From Catonia carolina (lineage: Eukaryota > Arthropoda > Insecta > Hemiptera > Achilidae), in NCBI GenBank assembly GCA_035578175.1, contig JAQMRL010000002.1, forward strand, positions 93,474,748-93,538,747: a stretch of DNA of 64,000 nt, written 5' to 3'. The notes under the pieces were generated by a model. That model searched no databases. It was not told where the DNA came from and was given only the letters and a program-made list of their open reading frames with translations. Position numbers and translations under genes: made by a program. Within the stretch, counting starts at the first letter, position 1. Each line of letters begins with the position of its first letter. Positions 24,822 through 36,563 of the stretch are shown piece after piece.

Positions 24822-25210
24822 ATGTCGCCAGCCGAAAGGCTGGTTTGAACCTCTAGAGGCTTTATTCAATAAAACGAGGAGTAAGGTTGGTTACCATACC
24901 TTCCTCACTGAGTGGAAAAATATGCTTATCAGCTTGCCAGGCCCTGTGAAAAGCACATATTTTCCACTCTGCAAAATGACACCTTTACTTCATTCACCTC
25001 AAAATCTGGCTGTATAATGAAATTCATTATTTTCAGAGATGATAACTCAGGTATTTTACACCTCTACTTCTTTTGTTATTTAATGCTTCAGTCATATAAT
25101 GGGCTGAACATGTGATAAGAAAGAGAACTATTTTTTGTAGCCCTGCAACTAGTAGATTAGGGCAAATAATTTAAAATTCAACCTGCCTGATATAAACCTT
25201 AATTCCGACA
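24822..25210 (-). repeat. R-family dispersed repeat, copy 2
   Basis: Reverse orientation relative to copy 1. On the plus strand it starts GCCGAAAGGCTGGTTTGAAC, then passes CTCTAGAGGCTTTATTC, TTCCTCACTGAGTGG, CCAGGCCCTGTGAAAAGCAC, CCTTTACTTCATTCACC and TTTTGTAGCCCTGCAACTAG. Well preserved along its length. The plus-strand frame at 24912-25115 falls in it and is not conserved in other copies. Confidence 0.75.
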
Positions 25211-26204
25211 TTTTAATTTACAATTGGCTTATGTGATCAATGTGGACGTATAGTGTTCAAAGCTCGGAAGCAGCACAAAGTAATTTAAAGTTTGTTTATG
25301 ACTTTTAATTAATCTTAAAATTTGATTCAGGTTCTCGTTTTTATGTTGGCAACAAAATACTCCCAGACGATTTCAAAATTGCGATAGTATATAAACTACC
25401 TGCACCATTCTACAGTTAATTCCAAATTGACTGGATAACCACCCTGCCTAATCAGCTCTTGATATAACTACTAAGGAACTACAAAACATTTGATAGTAAA
25501 AACGAAACTGAGATCTCTTGATCTGAATAGCAAATAACCCCTATACTTCCTACCGGATAGTTTACCACTGAGTACCTTTTGTTCTGGTAATGAAATTTCT
25601 CCCCGCTAGTCACAAAACTTTTATTATGGCATACGGAAATCGTGCCGTCCAGCATACTGTACCGTAACCAAAATCAATGACAAAAAATAGTATAAAATAC
25701 TCAATTCAGTTTTCTAGACTAAAAGAATTTGAGTAATAACAGAATGTAATTTTTTAACATAAATTTGTATTATCGTATGTAAAGTACGCCTAGATAGTTT
25801 CTTATAAATCCCGCGTTTATCGACGGTTATACTTGTCTAGTTGATCCTATAAAGATGATTCAAAGTGATTCAACTGGCAGAGTTTTAAAATCGACGTGAA
25901 GGGGTTTGTTGCTTACATAAAAAGAAGTACGTCTTAAAAATCTAGACTTAAAGACTTAAAGACTTTAAATTGCTGTCTTCTGCTGCTCCAAAGAGCCTGA
26001 CACCGTATAAAAAAACGGGTTTGTAAATAAAAATTTAGGAGTTATGGTTTAATTTTTATCAAGGGTTAAAACAAAACAGCTTATGCCGGTGCTTTAACCC
26101 TAAACTATTTATACCCAGATGATAATTCCAAGGTATTTGTCGATCAAGTCACAAGACACGATAGAACTTGATAACCCACAAAATTGAAACAACACAAACT
26201 TTAC
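25211..26204. other. AT-rich spacer
   Basis: No recognised gene or repeat. Confidence 0.4.
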
Positions 26205-26430
26205 GAAGAAGGAAACAGTGATTTCAACAAAATAAGAATTAAGCATGTAAGGCTCTAGATTCATGGTAGTTGGTACTGATAAAGCAATATGTGGAAACTG
26301 TGATACATCCGTCACTGTTAAGTGCATACTCGAGGAGTGCACAAATTATGCAGATCTCAGAAGGAGATTAAAACGAAAGGAAAAATTAAAGATAATTTGC
26401 ACTGCTGTTAAGAGTTAAAAAAATATGATA
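26205..26430 (+). pseudogene. LINE RNase H-side C-terminal relic
   Basis: Two adjacent frames read RIKHVRL-stop-IHG and then TDKAICGNCDTSVTVKCILE with ECTNYADLRRRLKRKEK. These match the end of the RNase H-containing LINE proteins of insects, where RIGHTRLTH is followed by a Cys-x-x-Cys-x(7-8)-His-x(4)-Cys knuckle and an RRR segment. Here the knuckle keeps CGNC and EEC, but Cys replaces the His. One stop and one frameshift are visible. Upstream domains are not recognised. Confidence 0.6.
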
Positions 26431-26724
26431 GACTTTTTGAGTTAAAGCTAATTATTTACTTATATATTGAACCAATAATTCGTATAATTTGTTACTTCGT
26501 TGGTGAATTATTTATTACTGTATATGCTTGTTGCACATTTGGCGGGCTCTTTAGCACTCGGCGTATGTGTTTTAAACGCTTGACGTCTTATTGACTTCTT
26601 ATAAGAACTCAAATATAATTTCGTTTTGAGTTATTGTCTTAGGCCCTTTACACTCTTGACAGGTGGGTAGTGGCTAAGTTTGAATTCTAACTGATGAAAC
26701 GTAATCGAATATAGGTAATTTGAA

Positions 26725-26940
26725 TACAGTTGACAGTACCGGTTTTCCGATAGCCGTAATTATGAGAATTTCGATGAGAGCCAATGACCATGGTGTCGAT
26801 GCCTGCTAAAATTATTTAAAAATAACAGATAGAACTTGACCGAGAATTTAATCCTGGATCTTTCACGTTTCACCTCAAAGGTTACTCTGAGGTGAAAAGT
26901 GAAAGTTACCCGAACCATTGCTCTACGGAGGTAGTTCAAG
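26725..26940 (-). repeat. Degenerate SINE, family 1, with a hairpin in the head
   Basis: The minus strand reads CTACCTCCGTAGAGCAATGG at the head and GGATTAAATTCTCGGTCAAG near the B box position. Between them lie two 18 bp arms (26860-26877 and 26888-26905, one mismatch), in place of the normal A-box-to-B-box spacer. The body beyond is poorly conserved. Confidence 0.5.
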
Positions 26941-28163
26941 ATGAAATTAACTCGATTATATTTAATATTAAGCATCAATTTTTATACTCGATGGAGCACC
27001 AATACTTTTCTCTGACATTTTTTTGAGAAAACCCATAGAATAAACTAGATTTATGAGTTTTTTAAGTCTGTATCCGTTTTGTCCGTCCGAAAAGTTGTTT
27101 ACAATAGACGGCATTAAAATGAACGGGCTAAAAATAAGATATATAAAGCAAGATTCTTTATGTTTGTAAATTAAAAAAATAAATTCAGTTTAGTCGATTC
27201 TAATTCAAATAAATAATAAATTTTGAGTAAATATATTAATTTACGAATCTTGGAACGTCACTGAAGATGATTAAACGCTTTCCGAAGTCAGTAGCGAGAC
27301 GCTACCGTAGTTCCCTCATTTGACAATATATTCAATTAGTACGGTAATAGTTATTGAAGGCGGACTAAGAGGGGAATAATATGGTTGGAAATCCAGTAAA
27401 TGGGTGGGAGAAGATGGTAAACAAGAGGGTTGGGTAAATAAAGACGAATTCAGGGAGAAGGTAAATTGGACTAGAGCCCTTCAGTTACAATTGCCTCATT
27501 ACATACTGAAGAGCGTAATATTGTAATCCAGTGCTGACTTCGTCGTTACTCTTGTATTCCGTCATATTGCTATAACTAATGTCATTGAATAACATTCTTT
27601 GTATTTAGGCTAGCTGCTAGTCATTATATTAACTGTCATAATTTTATCAATACTTACCGTACTATATTATGAAATTCAGTATTAGCAATTATATAAAGTT
27701 AAAACAAAATAAAGTAGCCTACTACATGGAATTTATTTTCATTGTTGCGATAAAAATAGTTAATTAAAAAGGACTAATTGATAAATAGTGTGTTGAAAAC
27801 CAAAAATACAATTACAGAATTTCCTATTGGTTATAATATTAACCTACCCTTTTGTACTTCTTTTCAAAAGTAATAATTATATTTTGAATATTAAAAACAA
27901 AAATAATGCAGCCAATGAAGGGTCAAGGGGGAAACGATCATAGACCTCTAATTTGATATATTAATTTTTACTTTCAAAAAGTGAAATGAAAAACGTTGGT
28001 TCCATTTTGCTAAAATGGCCTAAATATTGTTCATAATAACCCTTTAACGCCGAGCTTTGTACTTATGAAACGAGATAATCGTTGGGAAAAAGATGGCAAT
28101 GTAAGCGATTGGTTTTGTTTATTGTTTTCGTGTAGCTACTATAGGTAAATTCCATTAGTGCTG
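26941..28163. other. Unrecognised sequence, partly less AT-rich
   Basis: Around 27240-27560 the base composition is more balanced than its surroundings, but no protein or repeat is recognised. The remainder is AT-rich spacer. Confidence 0.35.
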
Positions 28164-28680
28164 CGTGTGTGTGTGATACACACATATACACCCTGTGGTA
28201 ACAAATTATCTCAAGAACCGAACATCGTACGAACTTGAAACTTAAAACTTAAGTTAGATACTACTACCGGACCCGACACAACATTTTTCTCAAAATCGGT
28301 CAACCGGAAGTAGTAGTTTAATCGAGTCATTTTTCACTTTTTTACGATTTTCTCAAAAACAGCTCCTACGATTTTCTAAAAATAATGTCACTTGATAACT
28401 TTTTATCAACAATAATATTTGTATTGCGTATGCAATAAAATTTATAGGAAATTAAAAGATCTACACTTTTATTTAGAGCATTTTTCTCTACAGAGCCTAG
28501 TTTAGCATGAAAGAATAATTTTCCGTATTTCACTTATGATTAAAATTAGGTTATGTTTATTGAGGTTAGTTTTTTCTGTTTATTTCTAATGTTTCAATAC
28601 TAATTTAAGGTTATATTGTTAATTATTTGCATTGGCCAGAGAAAGTTGTGTGAGTGTTTCACACCAGATTTATAGCTATA
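28164..28680 (+). repeat. H-family repeat, copy lacking the hairpin head
   Basis: Starts at the GTGTGTGTGTGAT tract, then ATCTCAAGAACCGAACATCG, ACTTGAAACTTAAAACTTAA, GGTCAACCGGAAGTAGTAG and CATTTTTCACTTTTTTACG. The distal part has AAATTTATAGGAAATTAAAA and GCATTGGCCAGAGAAAG, ending near TGTGAGTGTTTCACACC. All landmarks occur in the same order in the copies at 30.2-31.1 and 45.8-46.6 kb. Confidence 0.75.
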
Positions 28681-30118
28681 TAAGTATAACAAGTATTAAT
28701 GTTTTAATACATAACTGTCTAAGAGTAACCACGTCAAGTTCATCAAACAAATTTCTACTTTGATATAGTCTAGGCTTAACGAATGCTGTTATTATTATTT
28801 TTGTAAATTACCTGCGGCATATGAACATTTTGGGTCTTTTATGTTATTCCCCAACCCCCACAATAATTTTTCACATTTTGTGAATATTTCTTATGTACGT
28901 ATTCTTACAGTATTTTAACGATAAAAATTAGGAAAATATTTAATAAAATCATGTATAAATATTTTCATTTTCGCGTTAAGGTTTTTTACTTTTTCAAGTT
29001 AACCATACACTGTTTATTAAAAATTATTTCAATATTTAATAATATTTAATTTAATTATGTTAAATTAATTTATTCAATGATATAATTTACTCAATGAGTT
29101 GAATTTTTATTATTAGATGGCCTACAGTAACAATATTGAGAAAAAACGATGTATTTACCCTAGCTACATTAACCTTAACTTAAAGAATATTGGTGGAATT
29201 TTTTAAAATATTTTTCCCGTTAAAAATATTATAATATTGCATACGAATTATTCATAAAATGAGAAAAATTATGCCGGTGAGGGGGAATAAGAGACAAAAC
29301 CCAAAATTATAACAAGACAAATAAAATACTAAGGAAGCCTTAATATAAAATAAATTAAATTTTTTTAAAGGATAAAACTAACCTGTTTTCAATCAAATAA
29401 TATTCATTTAAAAAAGACATATTTCTAGTTCAATTAACACACACAAACACTTTAATAGTGGTAAATAACCAAATGTTCTCCAATACTACTAAATAAACTA
29501 ACTCGCTCACCCGCGCCGCGTATAAAATTTAACTATTTCAGTATAAACACGACATAGATAGGGATAGATTGTTGCGTTGCAGATTGTCAGTTAGTTGTCT
29601 GAATGCGCGCGCATCACGAGTTGCAAACCTGCACGATCATGTCTTTCACTAAACCTCTAATGAATACAAAAGATTTTTATATGCGTTGGCATACGTACAA
29701 TTTTATAAGCATCTTTTACTGAATACGCCTAATAAATATTCTTCGGGGAAAACACCATGTCATTTTTTATAGCAATACCTTTAAATTGACAATAATATTT
29801 AATTTTTTCTTTGTTAACAAATTGTTATATTTCTCTTCACATATTTAATGTACTAAACAGAGATACAGTATGGTATCTTCCAAAATCAATATACTTACCA
29901 AAATAGATACTCATATCTTCCACTAGCCAAAAAATTATAACAAGTTATTTAAAAAATTTTCTCTTTGGAAAATGGTCTAGTTCTAAATATTACATGGTAT
30001 GTATAGGTATCTGTTTTAATTTTTACATGCAAATTATGAATATTGTAAGAATAGAACGTATTGTTTTCATGTCGATTTTTCCGAAAATAAACTATTTTTA
30101 TGTTGATTTGGTGTGAAA
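28681..30118. other. AT-rich spacer with a CpG-rich patch
   Basis: Nothing coding recognised. About 29505-29640 contains CGCTCACCCGCGCCGCG, a TATAAAA, and AATGCGCGCGCATCACG, an unusual concentration of CpG for this window. It may be a promoter-like patch or the end of an unknown element. Confidence 0.3.
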
Positions 30119-30186
30119 CAGAATAATTAAAAAAAGTAAAAGAAAATCGTGTGAATGATTTTCTTTTACTTTTTTTAATTATTCTG
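30119..30186. repeat. Perfect 30 bp inverted repeat (hairpin)
   Basis: Left arm 30119-30148 and right arm 30157-30186 are exact reverse complements. The loop is GTGTGAAT. It lies 34 bases before the H-family copy at 30220. Arms begin CAGAATAATTAAAAAAAGTA. Confidence 0.9.
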
Positions 30187-30219
30187 AAGTCTTAAAAATT
30201 TGTAACCAAGATCCTATTT

Positions 30220-31126
30220 TTACTTTTTCTTTCCTATATGAATATATAGGAAAGAAAGTATTGTTTGCATGTTGTATTTCAAAATTGAGTTTTCACCAGA
30301 ATACACGTTTTCAGACCCCCTGAACCCAAAAACATGTTTTTAGCGTGTGTGTGTGTGTGTGTGTGTAAACAAAATATCTCAAGAACGAAACATCGTAAGA
30401 AGTTGAAACTTTAAACTAAAGTTAAATACTACTAGGCGACCCTAACGGAACATTTTCATCAAAAGCGGTCACCCGGAAGTAGTAGTTTATTCGTGTCATT
30501 TTTCACTTTTTGTGATTTTCTCAAAAACGGCTCTTACAATTTTTTTAAAAATTGCCTTATTTACGATATTTTTTATGTTCTTCAAGAAAGGGTAGGCGCC
30601 ATGTCTGCCGAAATTCTTGGGGAGGTAGTGCTTTCGAAGAAAAAAATTGTTTTTTTAATATATCGGCCTTAATATGCATTTTAGCACAATAGTGTGTATA
30701 ATAAATTAAAGATGTAGACAATTTAAAAATTTACAACTTTTATTTTAAACATTTTTTTTATAACGCTTAGTTTAGTGGTAATTAGTGATTTTCGGTTTAT
30801 TTTTTTCATGAAAAACTGTAATAAATCGTCCTTAGTATGCATTTTACGACAAAAGGGTATAATAAAATTTATAGGAAATTAAAAGATCTACAATTTTTAT
30901 TTAAGCATTCTTCTCTAAAAAGCGTAGATTAGCGCGAAAGTGGGATTTTTCGTATTACTAAGCCAAACTGAGGTTGATTCTAATTTTGCATCATTCACTT
31001 ATGATAAAAATGAGCTTATGTTTTTTGAAAATAACTTTTTTGTTTACTTATAATGTTTTATTATTAATATTAGGTTATATTGTTCATTATTTGCATTGGC
31101 AAGAGATAGTTGTGTGAGTGTTTCAT
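30220..31126 (+). repeat. H-family repeat, fullest plus-strand copy
   Basis: The head is a 14 bp hairpin (30226-30239 with 30244-30257, loop GAAT). It is followed by GTTTTCAGACCCCCTGAACC, a (GT)n tract at about 30343-30366, ATATCTCAAGAACGAAACAT, GGTCACCCGGAAGTAGTAG and AGAAAGGGTAGGCGCCATG. The AT-rich middle and distal GCATTGGCAAGAGATAG and TGTGAGTGTTTCATGG complete it. Length is about 0.9 kb. It has no coding capacity I can recognise and no TIRs, so class is unknown. The R-family copy starts immediately at its 3' end. Confidence 0.75.
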
Positions 31127-31428
31127 GGTCAGCCAATAATATGACTGAAGCATTTAAGAACAGAAGAGGTAGAGGTGTAAAATACACTAGTCACAGTTAT
31201 CTCCTCTGAAAGTAACGAATTTCTTAAACAGCCGGACCCTGTTGTGAATGAAGTGAAGGTGTCCTTTGCAGGATGAAAAATATGTGCTTTTGAAAAGGCC
31301 CAGTATGCTAATAAGCATACTTTTCAACTCAGTGAGGCAGGCAATTGTAAACCACCTCATTCCTCGTTTTACTCAGTAAAACCTCTAGAGGATCAAACCA
31401 ATTTTTCGGCTGATGACCTTAACAAGAA
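31127..31428 (+). repeat. R-family repeat, copy 3 (5'-truncated)
   Basis: Starts GGTCAGCCAATAATATGACT, the internal block found mid-way in copies 1 and 5, and runs to TTTCGGCTGATGACC. The first ~100 bases seen in copies 1, 4 and 5 are missing and replaced by the H-family end. Confidence 0.75.
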
Positions 31429-31602
31429 CAGTTCAATCGGATTAATACTTCAATCGGATATAATTATTTTTACATCTATATCTTCAGTTTTGTCGTATAT
31501 TTTATTTTTTGATATCAATCTGTGACCTTTTTCTTTTCAATCGGTATGATGATTCACTTTCTTCTTTCTTTATTCAGTAACAACTACAACTGTATATTTT
31601 AA

Positions 31603-32364
31603 CGAGGTGTAGCGATTAAATAACGAGACTGACGTAAAAAAATTTAATTTTTATTTTATACAAATCACTTATTGTACCCTTCAAAATACACTCCTTCTCT
31701 ATCCCTACAACACTCCATGCAAATTTTCCATTTTTGGAAACAGTGCTGGAACTTCTGTCAGCTCCTTCAGGACACGTGCCGCTCAAAAATGTTTGAAATT
31801 AAGTTCGCAAAAAATGGTTGTACTGACACTTTGTACGCAATTGAAAATGGCCCAAATTTTTTGAAAGCGATAATAACATGATGTGATAAAACGTGGTTTT
31901 TTACTTATGATCCGGAAACGAAGCGCCAATCCATGCACTGGACGAGCCAAACTTCACCGAGAGTGGAAGGACAAATCATGGGTTCTCCACCAAGACAATG
32001 CGTCAGCTCATTCCGCGTTATCTGTCAAAAGGTTCCTAGCCAAGTACAGCATCTCAGTGTTAGAACATCCACCTTATTCACCAGATCTTGCACCACGTGA
32101 CTACTACCTGTTCCCTAAGGTAAAATCTGCATTAAAAGGAACAAGATTTGAGCCTGTGGAAGCTGTAAAAGAGAAAGCGGCACGTGTCGTGAAGGAGCTG
32201 ACAGAAGATGACTTCCAGCACTGTTTCTAAAAATGGAAAATTCTCATGGAGCGTTGTAGGAATAGAGAAGGAGTGTATATTGAAGGTGACAATAAATGAT
32301 TATGTATAAAATTAAAATAATTTTTTTTACTACGTTAGTCTTGCTATTTAATAGCCACACCTCG
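31603..32364 (+). mobile_element. Rearranged mariner (fold-back form), copy A
   Basis: Ends are CGAGGTGTAGCGATTAAATA and its inverted partner TATTTAATAGCCACACCTCG next to TA. The inverted arms are not the usual ~30 bp but about 180 bp. The left arm is an inverted copy of the 3' end, including the coding sequence for the transposase C-terminus. The arm stops at GGACACGTGCCGC (about 31779-31792), and the normal 5' UTR and N-terminal coding region are absent. The same architecture is seen at 42.7 and 58.3 kb. Confidence 0.85.
31793..32299 (+). pseudogene. mariner transposase (DD34D), N-terminally truncated and internally deleted
   Basis: Recognisable blocks: a damaged first catalytic block (stop, then CDKTWFFTYDPETKRQSMHW, where CDETW is expected), then KDKSWVLHQDNASAHSAL with the second Asp and HPPYSPDLAPRDYYLFPKVK with the third. 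Exactly 34 residues separate the second and third Asp, which defines mariner DD34D. The segment from SPRAKK to WKDKS, present in copies B and C, is deleted with a frame change near 31955. A TAA at 32228-32230 replaces the Gln of HCFQQW; the frame then continues to its natural stop at 32299. The helix-turn-helix region is missing. Inactive. Confidence 0.88.
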
Positions 32365-32366
32365 TA

Positions 32367-32942
32367 TTTTCAATAGTATTGATGTGCGTGTTTAATCTCC
32401 TTTTTTCGTCTTGATTGAGGAAGTTACCCTGAAGCAAACCCTCGTCACTGTTTTTTAAATATCCCTATTTCAGCATTTTTTTTAATCTCCTTTGTGAAAT
32501 ATTTGGTAGATGTGTGTGTGACAATGTCTGTATCTCTGGATACATGTGATTTATTAATTTTGAATAAGAGTGAGCGAATTACTTGTTAACGGATTTTCAT
32601 GCTGTGTCTAACGTTGATGTCTCGGTGTATGAGTTCGTATGTAGCAGAGACCACATGCGACTAAACGTAAAAATTTTTATTGGAAAAGTTACTATTCTGT
32701 TAACTTTCAATTTTTTCTTCAATCGATAGATCAAAGCTCCATGTATTCACATCGGATGAATAAGATAGTTATAATTTAATTTTTGTTTGGCAGGTAACTG
32801 TGATCTGTTTTTGAATATTAAATGAATAAAAAATAAAAATAATTCAATATTATACTATTCTTTTTGTATTTTTGTTTACAAAATGTTTTCATAATGAACG
32901 GTGAAGTTTTCCCTAGGTAATATTAAACTTTCTAAACTTTTA
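32367..32942. other. Spacer
   Basis: No recognised gene or repeat. A short (TG)n-like stretch lies near 32510. Confidence 0.4.
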
Positions 32943-33158
32943 ATCACTGCAGCCCGATGGTACGTAACCAATGAAGTACTACACAATGACCTAAACCTGC
33001 CCTTTATAAAAGAATAAATTAAACAGCATAACGCAAAACATTTACAAAAACTAGACGACCATCAGAATCCATTTCCTATTAACCTCCTCGACAACAGCGA
33101 AGATACTCATAGACTGAAACGTTTTAAAACACTAGACTTACCTCTACAATTTTGTTAA
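32943..33158 (+). pseudogene. Jockey-like LINE, extreme C-terminus
   Basis: Reads ITAARWYVTNEVLHNDLNLP, then FIKE, a TAA, IKQHNAKHLQKLDDHQNP, NLLDNSEDTHRLKRFKTLDL and a stop at 33158. The YVxNxxLHxDLxxP block is the same landmark as YVSNKTLHTDLKTP in the 14.3 kb LINE, but the rest differs, so it belongs to a second jockey-type family. The single in-frame stop (TAA where Glu or Gln is expected) and the lack of any RT core make it a dead 5'-truncated copy. The 3' UTR probably extends to the (TA)n near 33310-33345. Confidence 0.82.
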
Positions 33159-34486
33159 TCATTCAAACTTTTTTTATTTTTTGTTCAACTACTAATCATC
33201 GTCATCTCATAATAGGCATCGTTATCATCTCTATCATCACCATCATCTCCAGCTTCAACAACTTTGTGTTTCTAGATGTTGATTCACAGTTCATCAAGTT
33301 TAGTTTTGTATATATATATATATATAAAAATATATATAAAAAGAAAATGTTAAAAAAAGAAGATAGTTTTTAATAGTTTAGCTACTGTCTAAACTTACAT
33401 TAAAATAATCATTACTTCTATTTACAGTATTCTAAATATATGCAAAATTTTTAAAAAATATGTGGTTCCAGTAATAAGTATTCTAAAAATGTAAACATAA
33501 AATGTTTATATCTGATATCAATATATCAAATTTTGTTCATAAAAAATGCAAACAAAAAACTGTAGTATAATATTTGTTTAATATTAATTAGTATGTACGT
33601 AATCGCATAAGCAATTAATCGTGTTTTAGTTGTATTATTAATAGTGCAGTTGAGAACATAGCGTGATTCCATAGAAAACGTTTTGTCTAGCTTAATAATG
33701 AATAAAAACTTCACTTCGTGTTTTCTTTGACAGTTAGGAGATAAACTCATTTTTTAGCGCATTGTTTGCGCAAATTACTGGTTAATATTATTAAAACCTT
33801 TACTGTACTTGAAACTTAATCCAATATAATTTTATGCGTGACCTAACGGAGTATCAAGTTGAAAAGAAAATTCTAAAACTTTTCTTCTTTCTTTATTTAA
33901 TTAATTTTAAATTACTGTCATTTTACCTTACTAATTTCTTAAAGAAAACTCTTTAGTAAAAATTTCATTATATTAAAATAATTTATTTGGAGAAATTATT
34001 TTATAAAATTTAATTACTAGTTTCACTTTCTTTTGTTTTTGCAGTGAATAGAGTGTATTGTATAGAATTTTCATCGGTTAATTTATATATTATGGAAGGA
34101 AATTTGTTCTCTAGAGCCAGTTTGCAGTAGCCTACAACATACGAGGTACTACAACAACTCGTATTCAGATGGTTTTGAGACAACTATTTTATGCACCTTC
34201 AAGACATTAACTAGTGGCCTAAAATACACACTATTAAGATAAGAGTAGTTACAATGCTTGAAACATACAAAGTATTTTTTAACACTTATCAGTGGTTACA
34301 CGGATGGACATATTTCACGCAATGTTCTGTGATCGTACTAATATAGCCTTTATTAATTCGAATGAAAAAACATTCTACTATTGTTTGATTATCAAAGAAA
34401 TATATAGGATATATATTTATTATTTTATCAAACATCCTATGTAGGATTTTTAAACAGCCGTATTATTTAAAATTGAAATATAGGTG
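33159..34486. other. LINE 3' UTR remnant, (TA)n and AT-rich spacer
   Basis: Positions 33159-33345 are likely the LINE 3' untranslated region (CATCA-rich) ending in a short (TA)n. The remainder shows no gene or repeat. Confidence 0.4.
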
Positions 34487-34600
34487 TATATATATCTAAC
34501 CACCAGAAGACGGTAACATCAAACACTTACCAATGTCATTGGTAAGTGTAAAATTGGTAAGTGTTTTATGTTACCGTATTCTGGTGGTTAGATATATATA
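34487..34600. repeat. Compound hairpin, ~47 bp arms
   Basis: TATATCTAACCACCAGAAGA at the left pairs with TCTGGTGGTTAGATATATAT at the right. The arms continue inward through GGTAACAT to CACTTACCAAT with two mismatches. The loop itself holds another inverted copy of the arm tip (CACTTACCAAT, GTC, ATTGGTAAGTG), so ATTGGTAAGTG occurs twice in tandem on the right. It looks like a tiny MITE or a fold-back duplication. Confidence 0.85.
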
Positions 34601-36563
34601 TATAAATATCATATAAATTAATTTTGACATATGGATTACAACTTGAGGTATTTCTGCAAATCCCAATATCGAATTTTAAAACGACTCCAGACTGAAAATG
34701 TCAAAAACACGTTAAGCATAAGCCTGGTGTAGTACACAGAAAAAAATTTACTTAATGAGAATAAAACAAGAAATTTTAGATTTCAGGGGTAAATATTTGG
34801 ATAGACTACACGTAAATCAAAATGTACTACCAGTCGATCAATTAAATAATAGTTTAATTAAAATTTCAAAGTTGAAAAGATATAATTTCTTGGCCTTGTT
34901 TCATAGATAATGTAAAAACTTAGGTGTAAAATTCTTTAAAATTTTATCTATGTTTATTTAATTCCTTTTCGTAAATGCCAAACAGGTCAAAATCTATGGA
35001 TGTTAAAGTTCCTTAAATTTTTCACTATCTGCAATACTAGTTACTTATTGTTCAAAGCAAGCGCAGGCTGGGACGAAAGAAATGTTCATGGCAAAAGAAC
35101 GATAGAGACTGGACAAACTTGATACGCAAATTGTTTTGAGGGTACTGTTCATGACAAAGGGTGATTTGCGAGTATTCTGTCTAATCTTCAGTAATGGAGT
35201 CGGCACTTTATAAGAGAGATTTTGAAAAGAAGATTAGCATAGGTATATTGTAATCTAACAGTAAGTAAAAACACGGTTCCTTTATGTTGAATATAATATT
35301 TATAAGATAGCAGAAAAATTTTATTATTTTTAGGATATTCTTTGGAGAACATTATGGTTATGTTCTTATACATTAATTCTAGAGACTGTAGTATCTAAAT
35401 AAATAACTTAGTTCCTTATCGCACTGTTTCTAAAATTCCAAAATATTTTATTGGCAGACGCTAGTATGTAATATTTGTTGTTTATTGTTCAAAAAGCAGT
35501 ACTAAGTTGAATTTTACTTAAAATCCAATCTAATGATTAGTATTCAGTTGTTTATTGGTACTGGAATGGAGTAATCATAAAGTATTTAGTAAAACAAATA
35601 TTGCCTAATAATGAAGCTTTCATCAGTCAGAAGATTAGGCATACTAAAAGGAATGAACAATAGAAGGACCTACCTAATGGTCTGAAACAAACTTTCTCAT
35701 TGTAACTGACATGTAACTGTCAAAGAAGCGTTGCTACTTGCAATTTAATGTCTCTAAATACATTAGGGTAACACTTTACTGTGATTTACATTTATATAAG
35801 CCCTACAATGATTTATCCTAAATGTTATCTGAACATTTGTCTGTCGAATGAGTAATTTGAATGAAATTCTTTTTCCAAAATAACTGTAAGAAACGAGTTA
35901 ATTTCTACCAAATAATTATTCAAAATGACAAAACGCTAAATACGTTGACATAAAACAAACTGTGAGAAAATTTTGAATGCGTGTATAAACGATTTTGTTT
36001 TAAACGCTCATGTTATAGACTGCAAAAATTAAAGTAAAATTTTGTGGATTTTTTAAAAATTCTTCTCTTCCTCTTTAAAGCATAAGTATTAAACTAATCT
36101 ATCAAATTATGACTCTTGTAAAATTAGTGATAGTTTTTAAGGTATACACATTGGTCTTTTATCTCAGTATTGGTGGTTCAGATTAAGTTTCAAACGTTTA
36201 TGATCCATTCTGTCCACATGATATCGCCGAACCTCCGACGCGATCCTACTCATTTACAGTATCATGTAGGCCTATGATTTCTTTCTTACTTATATCACTT
36301 TGCAGTCAAGCGCTGAGTGTAACTTCCTTAATAGTCCTGATTACTTTTATTTCAGTTGTACGCCTTATTTTAGTTTCACTGGTGTCTGATTTGATTTACC
36401 GCCACGTAAATCAAAATGCTTTTGATCCGGATCTTATAAATACTGCCTTTGCTTTTGTTTAGATATAAATCTATTCTCCCATATTACCTTTTGGAGGAGC
36501 CACTAATTCGTGCTCAGCAGATCCTTTGAATTTTTTAAATTTTATAAATATTTCCTGAAATTT
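34601..36563. other. AT-rich spacer
   Basis: No recognised gene or dispersed repeat. Short frames (35188-35373, 36274-36462) have no recognisable content. Confidence 0.4.

Noticed and set aside
29515..29600. Core promoter from TATAAAA and TCAGT words
   Set aside because: Distances between the TATA and initiator-like words (about 19 and 68 bases) do not fit the usual ~30.
31672..31881. Frame at the left end of mariner copy A (also 43199-43405, 58353-58568, 59054-59299)
   Set aside because: They are reverse-strand readings of the inverted transposase 3' end.
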